From positions 1 to 64,000 of the forward strand of contig CANDKR010000008.1 of the NCBI GenBank assembly GCA_947385375.1: a stretch of 64,000 nt of DNA. Direction: 5' to 3'. Of this stretch, positions 1-6,739 are shown piece after piece. This DNA is from an uncultured Clostridia bacterium (GTDB lineage Bacteria > Bacillota > Clostridia > TANB77 > CAG-508). Under the pieces are notes generated by a model. It was not told where the DNA came from. It did not search any database and was given only the letters and a program-made list of their open reading frames with translations. Position 1 is the first letter of the stretch; each line of letters opens with the position of its first letter. A program made the position numbers and the translations under genes.

Positions 1-6
1 ATATAT

Positions 7-82
7 TGGGGTATCGCCAAGCGGTAAGGCATCGGACTCTGACTCCGACATTTCCTGTGTTCGAATCACAGTACCCCAGCCA
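7..82 (+). tRNA. tRNA-Gln (anticodon CTG)
   Basis: Full cloverleaf of 76 nt including the encoded CCA. The acceptor arms TGGGGTA (7-13) and TACCCCA (72-78) pair perfectly, with discriminator G79 and CCA 80-82. The anticodon stem TCGGA/TCCGA encloses the loop CTCTGAC, which gives anticodon CTG for the codon CAG. The 3' half of the gene is the prophage attachment site: positions 35-83 recur at 38285-38333. The mature tRNA is therefore part host (5') and part phage-restored (3'). Confidence 0.96.
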
Positions 83-83
83 A
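35..83 (+). repeat. attL (49-bp direct repeat, copy 1)
   Basis: Identical to 38285-38333. It covers the anticodon loop, T arm, acceptor 3' strand and CCA of the tRNA. Identity breaks at position 34 on the left and 84 on the right. Weaker similarity resumes at the motif CGACTTTCA (92-100 and 38342-38350), which lies in the hairpin behind each att copy. Confidence 0.95.
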
Positions 84-87
84 CAGT

Positions 88-123
88 AAAGCGACTTTCA
101 GAAGATTTGAAGTCGCTTTTTTT
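88..123 (+). terminator. Terminator behind tRNA-Gln on the phage side
   Basis: The arms AAAGCGACTT (88-97) and AAGTCGCTTT (110-119) are followed by a T run. The hairpin ends the tRNA transcript before it enters the leftward integrase gene. It resembles the hairpin beyond attR (38337-38370), so the phage seems to carry its own version of the tRNA terminator along with the tRNA 3' end. Confidence 0.85.
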
Positions 124-140
124 ATATAAAAAATGTTCAA

Positions 141-161
141 ACTGGTCCAAAACTGGTCCAA
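141..161 (+). repeat. Integrase arm-type sites, left
   Basis: Two direct copies of ACTGGTCCAA start at 141 and 152, an 11-bp period. A matching pair with core ACTGGTACA lies at 38147 and 38158 beside attR. Paired arm repeats flanking the core are expected for a tyrosine integrase with an N-terminal arm-binding domain. Assignment to integrase binding is inferred from position and symmetry. Confidence 0.65.
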
Positions 162-206
162 AGAATAAGAACATTATAGAATGAAATAGAAAAAGATGAG
201 CAATTT

Positions 207-1508
207 TTAGCTCATCTTTTCCTTAAAAAATGGAGTATATATTTCATCAGTTTTATCAGCAATAGCTTTTTTACCAACAGTATAACTATGAGTATAGTGA
301 AGAGTAGTTTGTATATCAGAATGTCCTGCATTAGCTTGAACATCAGTTAAATATGCACCGTTTGCAAGTAATACACTTATATTAAGGTGTCTTAATTTAT
401 GTAATGTTATATATGGGAGTTTGAAATCTGGATTATGATCTTTTTGTTTTTGATAGTATTTATCAAAAACATTTTTAAACTCTCTACTTAGTGCATCTAC
501 TGGAATAGGAGCACCGTTATCTTCAACACATAAAAATTTTGATTCTATGTAATCGTCTCCATAAAGTATTCTGTTGTATTTTTGCCTTTTTTCGTCTAAT
601 TCTAAGACATCTATCATTAAATGAGGTAAATATATAAGTCTAGTAGATTTTTTATTTTTTGTTTTCTTTTTAAATATGGTTTTTCCACCACAACGAACTC
701 TAACGTTTTTTATAATTAGTAGTTGTTCTTCCTTATTTACTTTGCTTTTTAATATTCCTGCTATTTCACTTCGTCTTAGTCCAACTAAAGCAGCAAAGAA
801 AACAGGAAGCATCATTTTAGTATTGATAAATAGATTTAAAATTTCTACAGCTTGTTTCGGAGTTATAAATTCTTCATCTTCGTAAAGTTCTTCATCTTCA
901 TAATTTTCAATGTCGTCAATTACAATGTCTTTTTGTTTTTCTGCTTCAGTTTTAGGGATAACTGTATTCAAACATACATTTGTGGACAATTTTTTATTTT
1001 GCATAAAATACGTAAATATTCCTGAAATCTGTGCTTTATGATGCTCTATAGTACTGTATGAAAGATTTTTTCTTTGTTTTACTAATCCGCTTTTTAAAGA
1101 ATATTTTTCTTTATCTAGATCAAACCTAAGGTATTTATAATAGTCATTAATAATGTCAATACCTTTTGGACTAGAAATTACCTTTAAAGGTATATGACCT
1201 AGACATGGTTTTAAATATTTGTTATTAATTATTTCATATCCAACAGCAGTGTTAGGCTCACAATAATTTGAAACATAATTTTCCATCCATTCGTCTATTG
1301 CTTCAGAAAAACTTATATCAGGAACATGGATAAATGTATTATTGTTTATTTCTGTTTGAATTTTTGATCGATAACTTTCTGCGATAGTTTTATTGTTGAA
1401 AGTTTCTAAAGGCGTTCGTTTTCTACTACCATTAACAATACCATAATCTATATATACAGTATAACTAAATCCTTTCTTTAATTTATTTGGTCTTATACCT
1501 GCTTTCAT
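207..1508 (-). CDS. int: Tyrosine-type phage integrase
   Basis: A 433-aa site-specific recombinase that would join attP to the tRNA-Gln attB and, with an excisionase, reverse it. The N-terminal 60 residues resemble an arm-binding domain, followed by a SAM-like core-binding region (about 65-185) and the catalytic domain. The catalytic set is visible: Arg in GLRRSE (about 245), a Lys-rich strand near 280-290, HKLR (370-373), GH (395-396) and the nucleophile Tyr405 in LHYTHSY. The length is normal for the family. The start has GGAGG eight bases upstream. The gene points toward attL, 120 bp from the tRNA, the classical arrangement. No in-frame CGG codon was seen. Confidence 0.96.
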   Translation of the reverse strand: MKAGIRPNKLKKGFSYTVYIDYGIVNGSRKRTPLETFNNKTIAESYRSKIQTEINNNTFIHVPDISFSEAIDEWMENYVSNYCEPNTAVGYEIINNKYLKPCLGHIPLKVISSPKGIDIINDYYKYLRFDLDKEKYSLKSGLVKQRKNLSYSTIEHHKAQISGIFTYFMQNKKLSTNVCLNTVIPKTEAEKQKDIVIDDIENYEDEELYEDEEFITPKQAVEILNLFINTKMMLPVFFAALVGLRRSEIAGILKSKVNKEEQLLIIKNVRVRCGGKTIFKKKTKNKKSTRLIYLPHLMIDVLELDEKRQKYNRILYGDDYIESKFLCVEDNGAPIPVDALSREFKNVFDKYYQKQKDHNPDFKLPYITLHKLRHLNISVLLANGAYLTDVQANAGHSDIQTTLHYTHSYTVGKKAIADKTDEIYTPFFKEKMS

Positions 1509-1552
1509 ATTAAAAAACCTCCATTTTTCTTATATTTATTTTAAATAAACAC

Positions 1553-1581
1553 TTGAAAAATAGAGTACATTCATATATAAT
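1553..1581 (+). promoter_or_regulatory. Promoter for small RNA
   Basis: TTGAAA (1553-1558), a 17-bp spacer and a perfect TATAAT (1576-1581) point rightward, opposite to int. No reading frame of note follows. Instead there are two hairpins and a T run within 90 bases, so this promoter most likely makes a short RNA. Confidence 0.75.
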
Positions 1582-1587
1582 ACAAAT

Positions 1588-1672
1588 GTAACCATCTTTC
1601 GAGATGTTTATGAACCTCGAATAATGTGTAGTGTACGGCAAAATATACTAATCACATTATTCGAATTTTTTT
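1588..1672 (+). ncRNA. Predicted antisense RNA against the xis-like leader
   Basis: Predicted transcript of about 85 nt. Its 5' hairpin CATCT-TTCG-AGATG (1593-1606) has a UUCG-type tetraloop. The second, long hairpin has outer arms TCGAATAATGTG (1617-1628) and CACATTATTCGA (1653-1664), an inner stem TAGTGTA/TATACTA with one G-U pair, and the apical loop CGGCAAAA (1636-1643). T7 follows (1666-1672), so the long hairpin doubles as the terminator. Bases 1625-1640 are exactly complementary to 3270-3285, just upstream of the ribosome binding site of the excisionase-like gene. The geometry (GC-containing loop on a long stem) is that of kissing antisense RNAs. Function is inferred. Confidence 0.7.
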
Positions 1673-1727
1673 ATTTAATATTCCAAGAAATGAAAATACT
1701 AATAATTGTCAGAAAAATTAACATAGA

Positions 1728-2150
1728 TTATGTTGTCTTTTGTTCTGATAATTTTTCTTTTTTTTCTGTATATTCTAATATCTTTGTTAAATCTTTTACA
1801 TTTTCATTTGCTTTTTGTTTTCCGTATTCATTCAGTTGGTTATAATTTTCTAATAAAAATAGTGTGTCTTTTCCATATCTTAAAGTAGTTTCCTTTTGAT
1901 ATTCGTCATCTGATATTTTAGAAGCATTATTTGTTCTTTGCTCGACTAAGTCAGACTTTTGTATGCAGAAGTAATTTGCCAATAATTGAATTTTATCTAT
2001 TCTAGGATAAAATTCAGCATTACACCAACTAGTTACTGTTGTATATGGTAATTCTAAATCTCTAGCAATATCATTCCTATCTTTATGATTAAGTGTCATA
2101 TAATAATTTAGATTTTCTGCAAAAATTTCTTTATTTCCTAAATCGCTCAT
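1728..2150 (-). CDS. Phage repressor, HTH_XRE type
   Basis: A 140-aa DNA-binding protein with an N-terminal helix-turn-helix (about residues 10-65, with the turn around DIARDLELPYTTVTSW) and a C-terminal helical tail rich in charged residues, probably for dimerisation. It lacks the LexA/CI-type peptidase domain, so RecA-stimulated self-cleavage is not expected. I chose the ATG at 2150 because AGGAGGT lies just upstream; an ATG five codons earlier would overlap that site. It is divergent from the Cro-like gene at 2289 and shares a control region with TACAG-type operators. It is the likely lysogenic repressor of the early promoter. Confidence 0.88.
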   Translation of the reverse strand: MSDLGNKEIFAENLNYYMTLNHKDRNDIARDLELPYTTVTSWCNAEFYPRIDKIQLLANYFCIQKSDLVEQRTNNASKISDDEYQKETTLRYGKDTLFLLENYNQLNEYGKQKANENVKDLTKILEYTEKKEKLSEQKTT

Positions 2151-2167
2151 ATCTACCTCCTGCAAGT

Positions 2168-2196
2168 ATTATACAGAAGAACTGTAAAAAAATCAA
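2168..2196 (-). promoter_or_regulatory. Repressor promoter with operator in the spacer
   Basis: Leftward -35 TTGATT (2196-2191), 17-bp spacer and -10 TATAAT (2173-2168). The palindrome TACAG-N5-CTGTA (2172-2186) covers the -10 and spacer, so protein bound here should autoregulate the repressor gene. Confidence 0.82.
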
Positions 2197-2213
2197 GACT
2201 TTCTTTAAAAAAA

Positions 2214-2273
2214 TACAGAAAAACTATTGACATTACAGTTTAATTGTAATATTATGATTACAGTTAAACAGTA
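2214..2273 (+). promoter_or_regulatory. Early rightward promoter with operators
   Basis: Rightward -35 TTGACA (2227-2232), 17-bp spacer and -10 TATTAT (2250-2255). One operator, TACAG-N5-TTGTA (2234-2248), fills the spacer exactly. A second, TACAG-N5-CAGTA (2259-2273), covers the start of the transcript. A half site TACAG (2214-2218) precedes the -35. With the site at 2172-2186 and another at 2489-2503, this forms a graded switch like other temperate-phage immunity regions. Confidence 0.85.
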
Positions 2274-2288
2274 AGTGAGGTGATAAGA

Positions 2289-2504
2289 ATGAATCAATAT
2301 TCTTTAAAAGCAATAAGAGTAAATAAAGGTTATACTCAAAAAGAAGCAGCTAAAGGGATTGGGATAAGTGTAGAAGCATTGGCTAACTATGAAAAAGGAA
2401 ACACATATCCAGATATTCCAGTACTAAAAAGAATAGAGAAATATTATGGGGTTAAGTATGAAGAAATAGATTTTTTATGCCCTTTAATTACAGTTAAACA
2501 GTAA
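2289..2504 (+). CDS. Cro-like HTH_XRE regulator
   Basis: A 71-aa protein that is essentially a single XRE helix-turn-helix (KAIRVNKGYTQKEAAKGIGI, then EALANYEKGNTYPD). It would compete with the repressor for the TACAG operators and shut off the repressor promoter during lytic growth. The ATG at 2289 is preferred because GAGGTGAT lies upstream; a GTG three codons earlier sits inside that site. The last codons and stop lie within a fifth operator copy (2489-2503). Confidence 0.88.
   Translation: MNQYSLKAIRVNKGYTQKEAAKGIGISVEALANYEKGNTYPDIPVLKRIEKYYGVKYEEIDFLCPLITVKQ
2489..2503. promoter_or_regulatory. Distal operator inside the 3' end of the Cro-like gene
   Basis: TACAG-TTAAA-CAGTA is identical to the operator at 2259-2273, and the identity extends to ATTACAGTTAAACAGTAA. 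It encodes the last residues and the stop codon of the Cro-like gene. A remote identical operator 230 bp away could allow looping or act as a roadblock. Confidence 0.75.
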
Positions 2505-2527
2505 AAACATAAGAAAGAGGTGAGATT

Positions 2528-2644
2528 ATGGAACTGATTAAAGAAATATTATTTTGGTGGATGTTATTGGATAATATAGTACTTTGTTTTTCAAAAAGTT
2601 GGAGAGAGCATCATATCAAATATTTATCAGAACTTAATAAATGA
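2528..2644 (+). CDS. Small early protein, 38 aa
   Basis: Short frame starting ATG-GAA-CTG with a good site (AAGAGGTGAG) seven bases upstream. The product has a hydrophobic patch (ILFWWMLLDNIVLCF) that could insert in a membrane and a basic C terminus. I do not recognise a family. It directly follows the Cro-like gene on the early transcript, and its 3' end overlaps the converging leftward gene at 2627 by 18 bp. Confidence 0.55.
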   Translation: MELIKEILFWWMLLDNIVLCFSKSWREHHIKYLSELNK

Positions 2645-3163
2645 CTCTAAAAATTCAGCAATATTATTTGAAAATAAGGTAAAAAGTATAGAGCATATCC
2701 AATAAAGTAATTGACATATCTTTATAAAAATACTTTCAGCCGAGACATTTAGATAGGTAAGAATGTTTTTAGGTAAAAACAATACTAAATTTATCCAATA
2801 AATTGGGTTGAAGCATTGTTTTAAATTGTATTTTGCAATACCAATAGCATCTTCAAAAATTCGTCTAGTTTCTGGTGCAAATAAAGTAGTGTTATCAGGG
2901 AAATTTTCAAAAAGTGAAGTTGTAAAACTTGCAAATTGCCCATAACCAGTTTTTTGAGTTATTGGAATTTTAGCATCAGAAATATTAAATTGCTTAAAAA
3001 GAGCAATACAAGATGTTTTATACTGAAAAATTTTTGAATCATTATTGCTTAAGTAGTTACAATATAATTTTTTGTATTTGCAGATTTTACACAAATTATT
3101 TAAAGAGTTTACAAATTTGTATAAAAAACAGACCATAAAAATAGCTAAAAATTTATAATACAT
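2627..3163 (-). CDS. Membrane-anchored protein, probable moron
   Basis: A 178-aa protein of unknown function. The N terminus is a hydrophobic anchor (about residues 3-20), followed by a Cys-containing linker and a soluble region. Near the C terminus FNPIYWINLVLFLPKNIL and a further hydrophobic stretch (residues 150-170) look membrane associated. I chose the ATG at 3163, which has GCGAGGT upstream; a longer frame reaching 3409 runs through the excisionase-like gene and is not credible. It is transcribed against the early operon from its own promoter (3188-3216), as in genes expressed by the lysogen. Superinfection exclusion or another lysogenic-conversion role is possible but not shown. Confidence 0.72.
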   Translation of the reverse strand: MYYKFLAIFMVCFLYKFVNSLNNLCKICKYKKLYCNYLSNNDSKIFQYKTSCIALFKQFNISDAKIPITQKTGYGQFASFTTSLFENFPDNTTLFAPETRRIFEDAIGIAKYNLKQCFNPIYWINLVLFLPKNILTYLNVSAESIFIKICQLLYWICSILFTLFSNNIAEFLESFIKF

Positions 3164-3187
3164 AAAAATTACCTCGCTTTCAAAGGC

Positions 3188-3216
3188 ATTATAACACAAG
3201 TGAGGAAATATAACAA
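3188..3216 (-). promoter_or_regulatory. Extended -10 promoter of the moron gene
   Basis: Leftward -35 TTGTTA (3216-3211), 17-bp spacer and -10 TATAAT (3193-3188) preceded by TGT, an extended -10. No TACAG operator overlaps it, so the gene should be active in the lysogen independently of the repressor. Confidence 0.75.
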
Positions 3217-3242
3217 ATCTTAAACAAAAAGAGGTGAGAGAA

Positions 3243-3269
3243 ATGCTGAAAAGAAATAATAAAAAATAA
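3243..3269 (+). CDS. Possible leader peptide, 8 aa
   Basis: ATG CTG AAA AGA AAT AAT, then AAA AAA TAA. A strong site (AGAGGTGAG) lies just upstream. The stop overlaps an ATG at 3269 (TAATG) that is in frame with the excisionase-like gene, so the leader could couple translation into a 12-residue longer form. Bases 3270-3285, immediately downstream, are the complement of the predicted antisense RNA. Confidence 0.4.
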   Translation: MLKRNNKK

Positions 3270-3302
3270 TGCCGTACACTACACAAAAAAGAGAGGAGAA
3301 AT

Positions 3303-3541
3303 ATATGCAAGTAGCAATAAAACCAAAATTTTACAGTGTTAAGGATATTAAACTTCTTGAACATTGCGGCAGAGATGCAGCTTATGCTATTGCAAAACGA
3401 CTGCCTCATGAAAAAAGAGGAAAAGACATCCTGGTATTTGCAGAAGATTATGATAAGGACTATGAGATGCGTAGAGAAATAGCTTTACAGAAAATGAACA
3501 ATGTAGAGAATAATAATATTTACAAGTTTAAAAGAATATGA
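3303..3541 (+). CDS. Excisionase-like winged helix protein
   Basis: A 79-aa basic protein. FYSVKDIKLLEHCGRDAAYA reads as the DNA-binding helix-turn-helix of the MerR/Xis-like group used for site choice by phage excisionases; the KRGKDILVFAEDY segment would be the wing. I chose the ATG at 3303 (GAGAGGAG upstream). An in-frame ATG at 3269 would add 12 residues through coupling to the leader peptide. As the first early gene beyond the moron it suits an excisionase or early regulator. Its leader is the target of the predicted antisense RNA. Confidence 0.6.
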
Positions 3542-3554
3542 AAAGGAGAAACAA

Positions 3555-3746
3555 ATGAAAAAATTACGAATTATAGAAATTTTAATAATGATTATAACTA
3601 TAAGACTAACACCTGTGGCAATAAAATATGCAGACTCAGTCAGAGGCTATAAGGCATATGGTAGTGAATACCTATTGCCATTATTTGGATTATTGATAGT
3701 GTTTCTAGTAGAGACAGCTATTGATGTATATAAAAGTTTTAAATAG
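3555..3746 (+). CDS. Small membrane protein, 63 aa
   Basis: Two hydrophobic stretches (about residues 5-25 and 40-56) joined by a loop with RGYKAYGSEY suggest a small two-pass membrane protein. AAAGGAG lies upstream of the ATG and the gene follows the excisionase-like frame by 13 bp. No family recognised. Confidence 0.65.
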   Translation: MKKLRIIEILIMIITIRLTPVAIKYADSVRGYKAYGSEYLLPLFGLLIVFLVETAIDVYKSFK

Positions 3747-3764
3747 AAGGGAGGGAGTAAATAT

Positions 3765-3884
3765 ATGCTGCTAGAAAAATATCAAGATTTGATAGAAAAA
3801 TTTAAAAAGCCTAATAAAGAATTATTAGAAGGTGACCAGCAAAAAGAAAAATCTATACAAAACCCTGCAAAAGTTACTGTATAG
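3765..3884 (+). CDS. Small early protein, 39 aa
   Basis: A frame beginning ATG CTG CTA GAA behind AGGGAGGGAG, a strong site. The product is charged and helical (LLEKYQDLIEKFKKPNKELL) with no membrane segment. It overlaps the longer frame that starts at 3832. Function unknown. Confidence 0.5.
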   Translation: MLLEKYQDLIEKFKKPNKELLEGDQQKEKSIQNPAKVTV

Positions 3885-4134
3885 ACTTCTAAAATATTTA
3901 TTTAATACTTCTTTTATTATTTTATCACATAGAAATAAAAGAAGTCAAGAAGGGAGAAATATACCAAAGTGTAGTATATGTGGAAAAAATTACAAAGGTT
4001 ATGGCAATAATGCACAGCTAATCAATGACAGAGAATGTTGTGATAAATGCAATTTTACAGTTGTGGTGCCTACAAGATTAGCAATTACTTTTGGTACTAG
4101 AAAACCAACTAAGAAAGAAAAACAGGAGTGGTAA
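3832..4134 (+). CDS. Small zinc-ribbon protein with uncertain start
   Basis: The C-terminal 57 residues (from 3961) carry CSICGKNY and CCDKCN, two Cys pairs typical of small phage proteins that begin at this point with Met. Here that codon is ATA (3961-3963), preceded by a good site AGGGAG (3951-3956), so the conventional ATG seems to have mutated. The only standard upstream starts are the GTG at 3832, whose site would overlap the start codon, or a CTG. The 43 extra residues look unlike a conserved domain. I list the longest frame but think translation may begin at 3961. The Cys pairs probably bind zinc; function unknown. Confidence 0.55.
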   Translation: MTSKKKNLYKTLQKLLYRLLKYLFNTSFIILSHRNKRSQEGRNIPKCSICGKNYKGYGNNAQLINDRECCDKCNFTVVVPTRLAITFGTRKPTKKEKQEW

Positions 4135-4168
4135 AAATTTATAGAAAGATAAGAACAGGAGAAGTGTG

Positions 4169-6109
4169 ATGGAAATTAGAATTTATAATTTAAAATTAAA
4201 AAATTTCAAAGGAATTAGAGACCTAGAGATTGTATTTGATGGCAAGAATACAAATATTTATGGGAAAAATGCAACAGGAAAAACGACTATATTTGATGCT
4301 TTTAAATGGTTATTTTTTGATAAGGATAGTAATGATAGAAAAGACTTCAATGTAAAAACACTAGATGAAAATAATAAACCTATTCATTATTTAGAGCATG
4401 AAGTTGAAGCCACTCTTATAATTGATGGACAAGATATTAATTTTAGAAAGATGCTTCAAGAAAAATGGGTAAAAAAGAGAGGGCAGGAGCAACAAGAATT
4501 TTCTGGGCATGAAACAAGTTATTGGATCGATGAGGTTCCAGTTAAAAAGAAAGATTACGAGGAAAAAATTAATACAATCATACCAGAAAGTTTATTTAAA
4601 CAAATAACAGATCCTGCATTTTTCAATAATCAAATGTCTTGGAAAGAGAGAAGAGAATTACTAATTAATATATCAGGGAGTACAATTACAGATGAATCTA
4701 TATTAAACTCAGATGAACAATTTACAACATTAAGATCTAATTTAGAAGGTAGAAATATAGAAGATTATAGTAAGGTATTAGCTTCAAAAATAAAAGATTT
4801 AAATAATCAGAAAGAAACTATACCAGTAAGAATTGATGAGTTAACAAAAACTTTGATAACAGAACACAATATTAACTATGAAGAATTAGAAAAAGAAAAA
4901 GATAATTATAATCTAGAAATACAAAAGATAGATGATGAAATGACAGATATACAAGCTAGAGCAAAAGAAAACATAAAGAAAGCGGACCAACTAGCAATAG
5001 CTAAAAATGAATTAAATAATTTGAAATTTAGATTTGAGGCTGAGCATAGCAATAAATTTGCACAGGAAACAATAAATTTAAAAAATGAAAAATCATTGTT
5101 AGAAAACAATTTAAGAAACTCAAAACAGAAATCTGAAGATATAGAACTACAAATAGAACAAGATACAAAAAAGAAAAATGATTTATATAAGAAATGGGAT
5201 GAGGTTGTAAATTTAGAATTAGAATTTGAACCTGATTCATTTATATGTCCAACTTGTAAAAGAGAGTATGAAACAGACAAAATAAATGAAATAAAAAAAG
5301 AATTTGAAAACAACTTTAATATTCATAAAGAGTCAGAGAAACAAATGATTAATAAAGAGGGACAAATATTAAAGGCAAGGATAGAAGAAAATACAATAAT
5401 AAGAGAAAAATTGCAAGTCGAAATTAATGAACTAAATATAAAATTACAAGAAATAAATAAGAAACTTGAAGAAATTGAAGGGCAACAATCTACGGTAAGA
5501 GATTTTGATGTAACGACACTACCACAATACCAGGAGAAAATTAAAGAAGTAGAGAATTTACAAGAAATAGTAAACAAAATTGTTACTAGTGATACAACAG
5601 AGATACAAAACAAAAAATCAAGTATTATAGAGCAAATAAACAATATTGATAAAAAATTAAATGAAAGAGATGTTCAAGAAAAGACAAAAGCTCGTATTGA
5701 GGAATTAGAAAAAGAAGAGGAAGAGATTTCACAAAAAATACAAGAGTTAGAAGCACAACAGTATCAAATAGAACAATTTACCAAAACAAAAGTAGAACTG
5801 TTAGAAAATGCTATAAATAGTAATTTTGAAATTGTAAAATTTAGACTGTTTAAAACACAAATAAATGGAGGATTAGAAGAATGTTGCGATACTCTAGTAA
5901 ATGGAGTTCCATATTCAGATGTAAACAATGCACATAAAATAATTGCTGGCTTAGACATAATAAAAACATTATCAAGATTTCACAATAGAATAGCTCCAAT
6001 ATTCATAGATAACAGAGAAAGTATAAATAATTTATGCAAAATAGATGCACAAATAATTAGTTTAATTGTAACAGAAGACTCAAAGTTAAGAATTGAGGTG
6101 AAAGCATGA
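4169..6109 (+). CDS. SbcC/Rad50-like phage ATPase
   Basis: A 646-aa SMC-type ATPase. The Walker A motif GKNATGKT is at about residues 32-39. Two long coiled coils flank a zinc-hook-like CPTC near residue 360. The C-terminal PIFIDNRESI is the Walker B strand, here with Asn after the Asp as in related phage proteins. It is shorter than cellular SbcC (about 1000 aa). The operon continues with RecT and an MBL-fold hydrolase, so it probably handles DNA ends for recombination-dependent replication. The ATG at 4169 is preferred over the GTG one codon earlier because AGGAG is seven bases upstream. Confidence 0.85.
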   Translation: MEIRIYNLKLKNFKGIRDLEIVFDGKNTNIYGKNATGKTTIFDAFKWLFFDKDSNDRKDFNVKTLDENNKPIHYLEHEVEATLIIDGQDINFRKMLQEKWVKKRGQEQQEFSGHETSYWIDEVPVKKKDYEEKINTIIPESLFKQITDPAFFNNQMSWKERRELLINISGSTITDESILNSDEQFTTLRSNLEGRNIEDYSKVLASKIKDLNNQKETIPVRIDELTKTLITEHNINYEELEKEKDNYNLEIQKIDDEMTDIQARAKENIKKADQLAIAKNELNNLKFRFEAEHSNKFAQETINLKNEKSLLENNLRNSKQKSEDIELQIEQDTKKKNDLYKKWDEVVNLELEFEPDSFICPTCKREYETDKINEIKKEFENNFNIHKESEKQMINKEGQILKARIEENTIIREKLQVEINELNIKLQEINKKLEEIEGQQSTVRDFDVTTLPQYQEKIKEVENLQEIVNKIVTSDTTEIQNKKSSIIEQINNIDKKLNERDVQEKTKARIEELEKEEEEISQKIQELEAQQYQIEQFTKTKVELLENAINSNFEIVKFRLFKTQINGGLEECCDTLVNGVPYSDVNNAHKIIAGLDIIKTLSRFHNRIAPIFIDNRESINNLCKIDAQIISLIVTEDSKLRIEVKA

Positions 6110-6327
6110 TATTAGGAATTAGAAGAATCAATCGAAACAGAGTAAAACAGCAATTGAAGAAATATAATGAAGGAATATCAAAGAAGAATAGAGCGAGCAT
6201 GAGATGGTTTTGGAGCATGTTTCAAGAAAAGAGGTATGGCAAAGGTAGGCATACATCAATATTGATAAAAAATGCACCTAACAAGCCAGGTGCAAGGAAA
6301 AAAGTTTTTGAAGAAAGAAGAGGTTAG
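6106..6327 (+). CDS. Basic phage protein, 73 aa
   Basis: Very basic protein, many Arg and Lys and few acidic residues, consistent with nucleic-acid binding. It overlaps the ATPase stop (ATGA), with GAGGTGA upstream, so it is translationally coupled to it. No family recognised. Confidence 0.65.
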   Translation: MILGIRRINRNRVKQQLKKYNEGISKKNRASMRWFWSMFQEKRYGKGRHTSILIKNAPNKPGARKKVFEERRG

Positions 6328-6330
6328 AAT

Positions 6331-6738
6331 ATGAAAAAAATTAAAAGTGAAAAAGGATATATAGATGGTAATTTTTTAGCTACAGGATGTATTACATTTT
6401 TTGCAGCGATAGGTACAATTTTAATATTAATATTTTTATTATCTTTTAGACTAGACTTTGCTTCAGGAAGTCACAGAATAACACCAACAGCAATAGATAA
6501 GGATTTTTGGGGAAACTATAAGGTTTATTATAGAACAAGTCAATATACTACAAATGCACAAGAAGATTATTATTACATAGGTAAAGATAATAAAGAGATT
6601 GCTGAAGAAATAGAAAATTATATAAGAAATGGAAATGAAATCATAGTTTATTATGAAAAATATATTGGATTTAAAGGCATATCAGCACCAGACACATCAC
6701 CAATAATAAAAGTAGAATTACTTGAGGAGGGGAAATAA
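6331..6738 (+). CDS. Single-pass membrane protein, 135 aa
   Basis: One long hydrophobic segment (about residues 15-40) after a short basic N terminus, then a soluble domain rich in Tyr and acidic residues. It sits between the ATPase/basic-protein pair and recT in one transcript. It resembles no domain I can name. Confidence 0.6.
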   Translation: MKKIKSEKGYIDGNFLATGCITFFAAIGTILILIFLLSFRLDFASGSHRITPTAIDKDFWGNYKVYYRTSQYTTNAQEDYYYIGKDNKEIAEEIENYIRNGNEIIVYYEKYIGFKGISAPDTSPIIKVELLEEGK

Positions 6739-6739
6739 T

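Noticed and set aside
1560..1680. Plain terminator for int or the repressor
   Set aside because: The T run is only on the rightward strand, where neither gene is transcribed, and a rightward promoter lies just upstream. A small RNA fits better.
2627..3409. A 260-aa leftward frame
   Set aside because: The part upstream of 3163 runs antisense through the excisionase-like gene and is biased as a shadow frame. The ATG at 3163 has a proper ribosome site and a promoter directly upstream.
4906..5643. Leftward frames opposite the SbcC-like ATPase
   Set aside because: Ser/Phe/Ile-rich shadow translations of coiled-coil codons, no ribosome sites and no family pattern.
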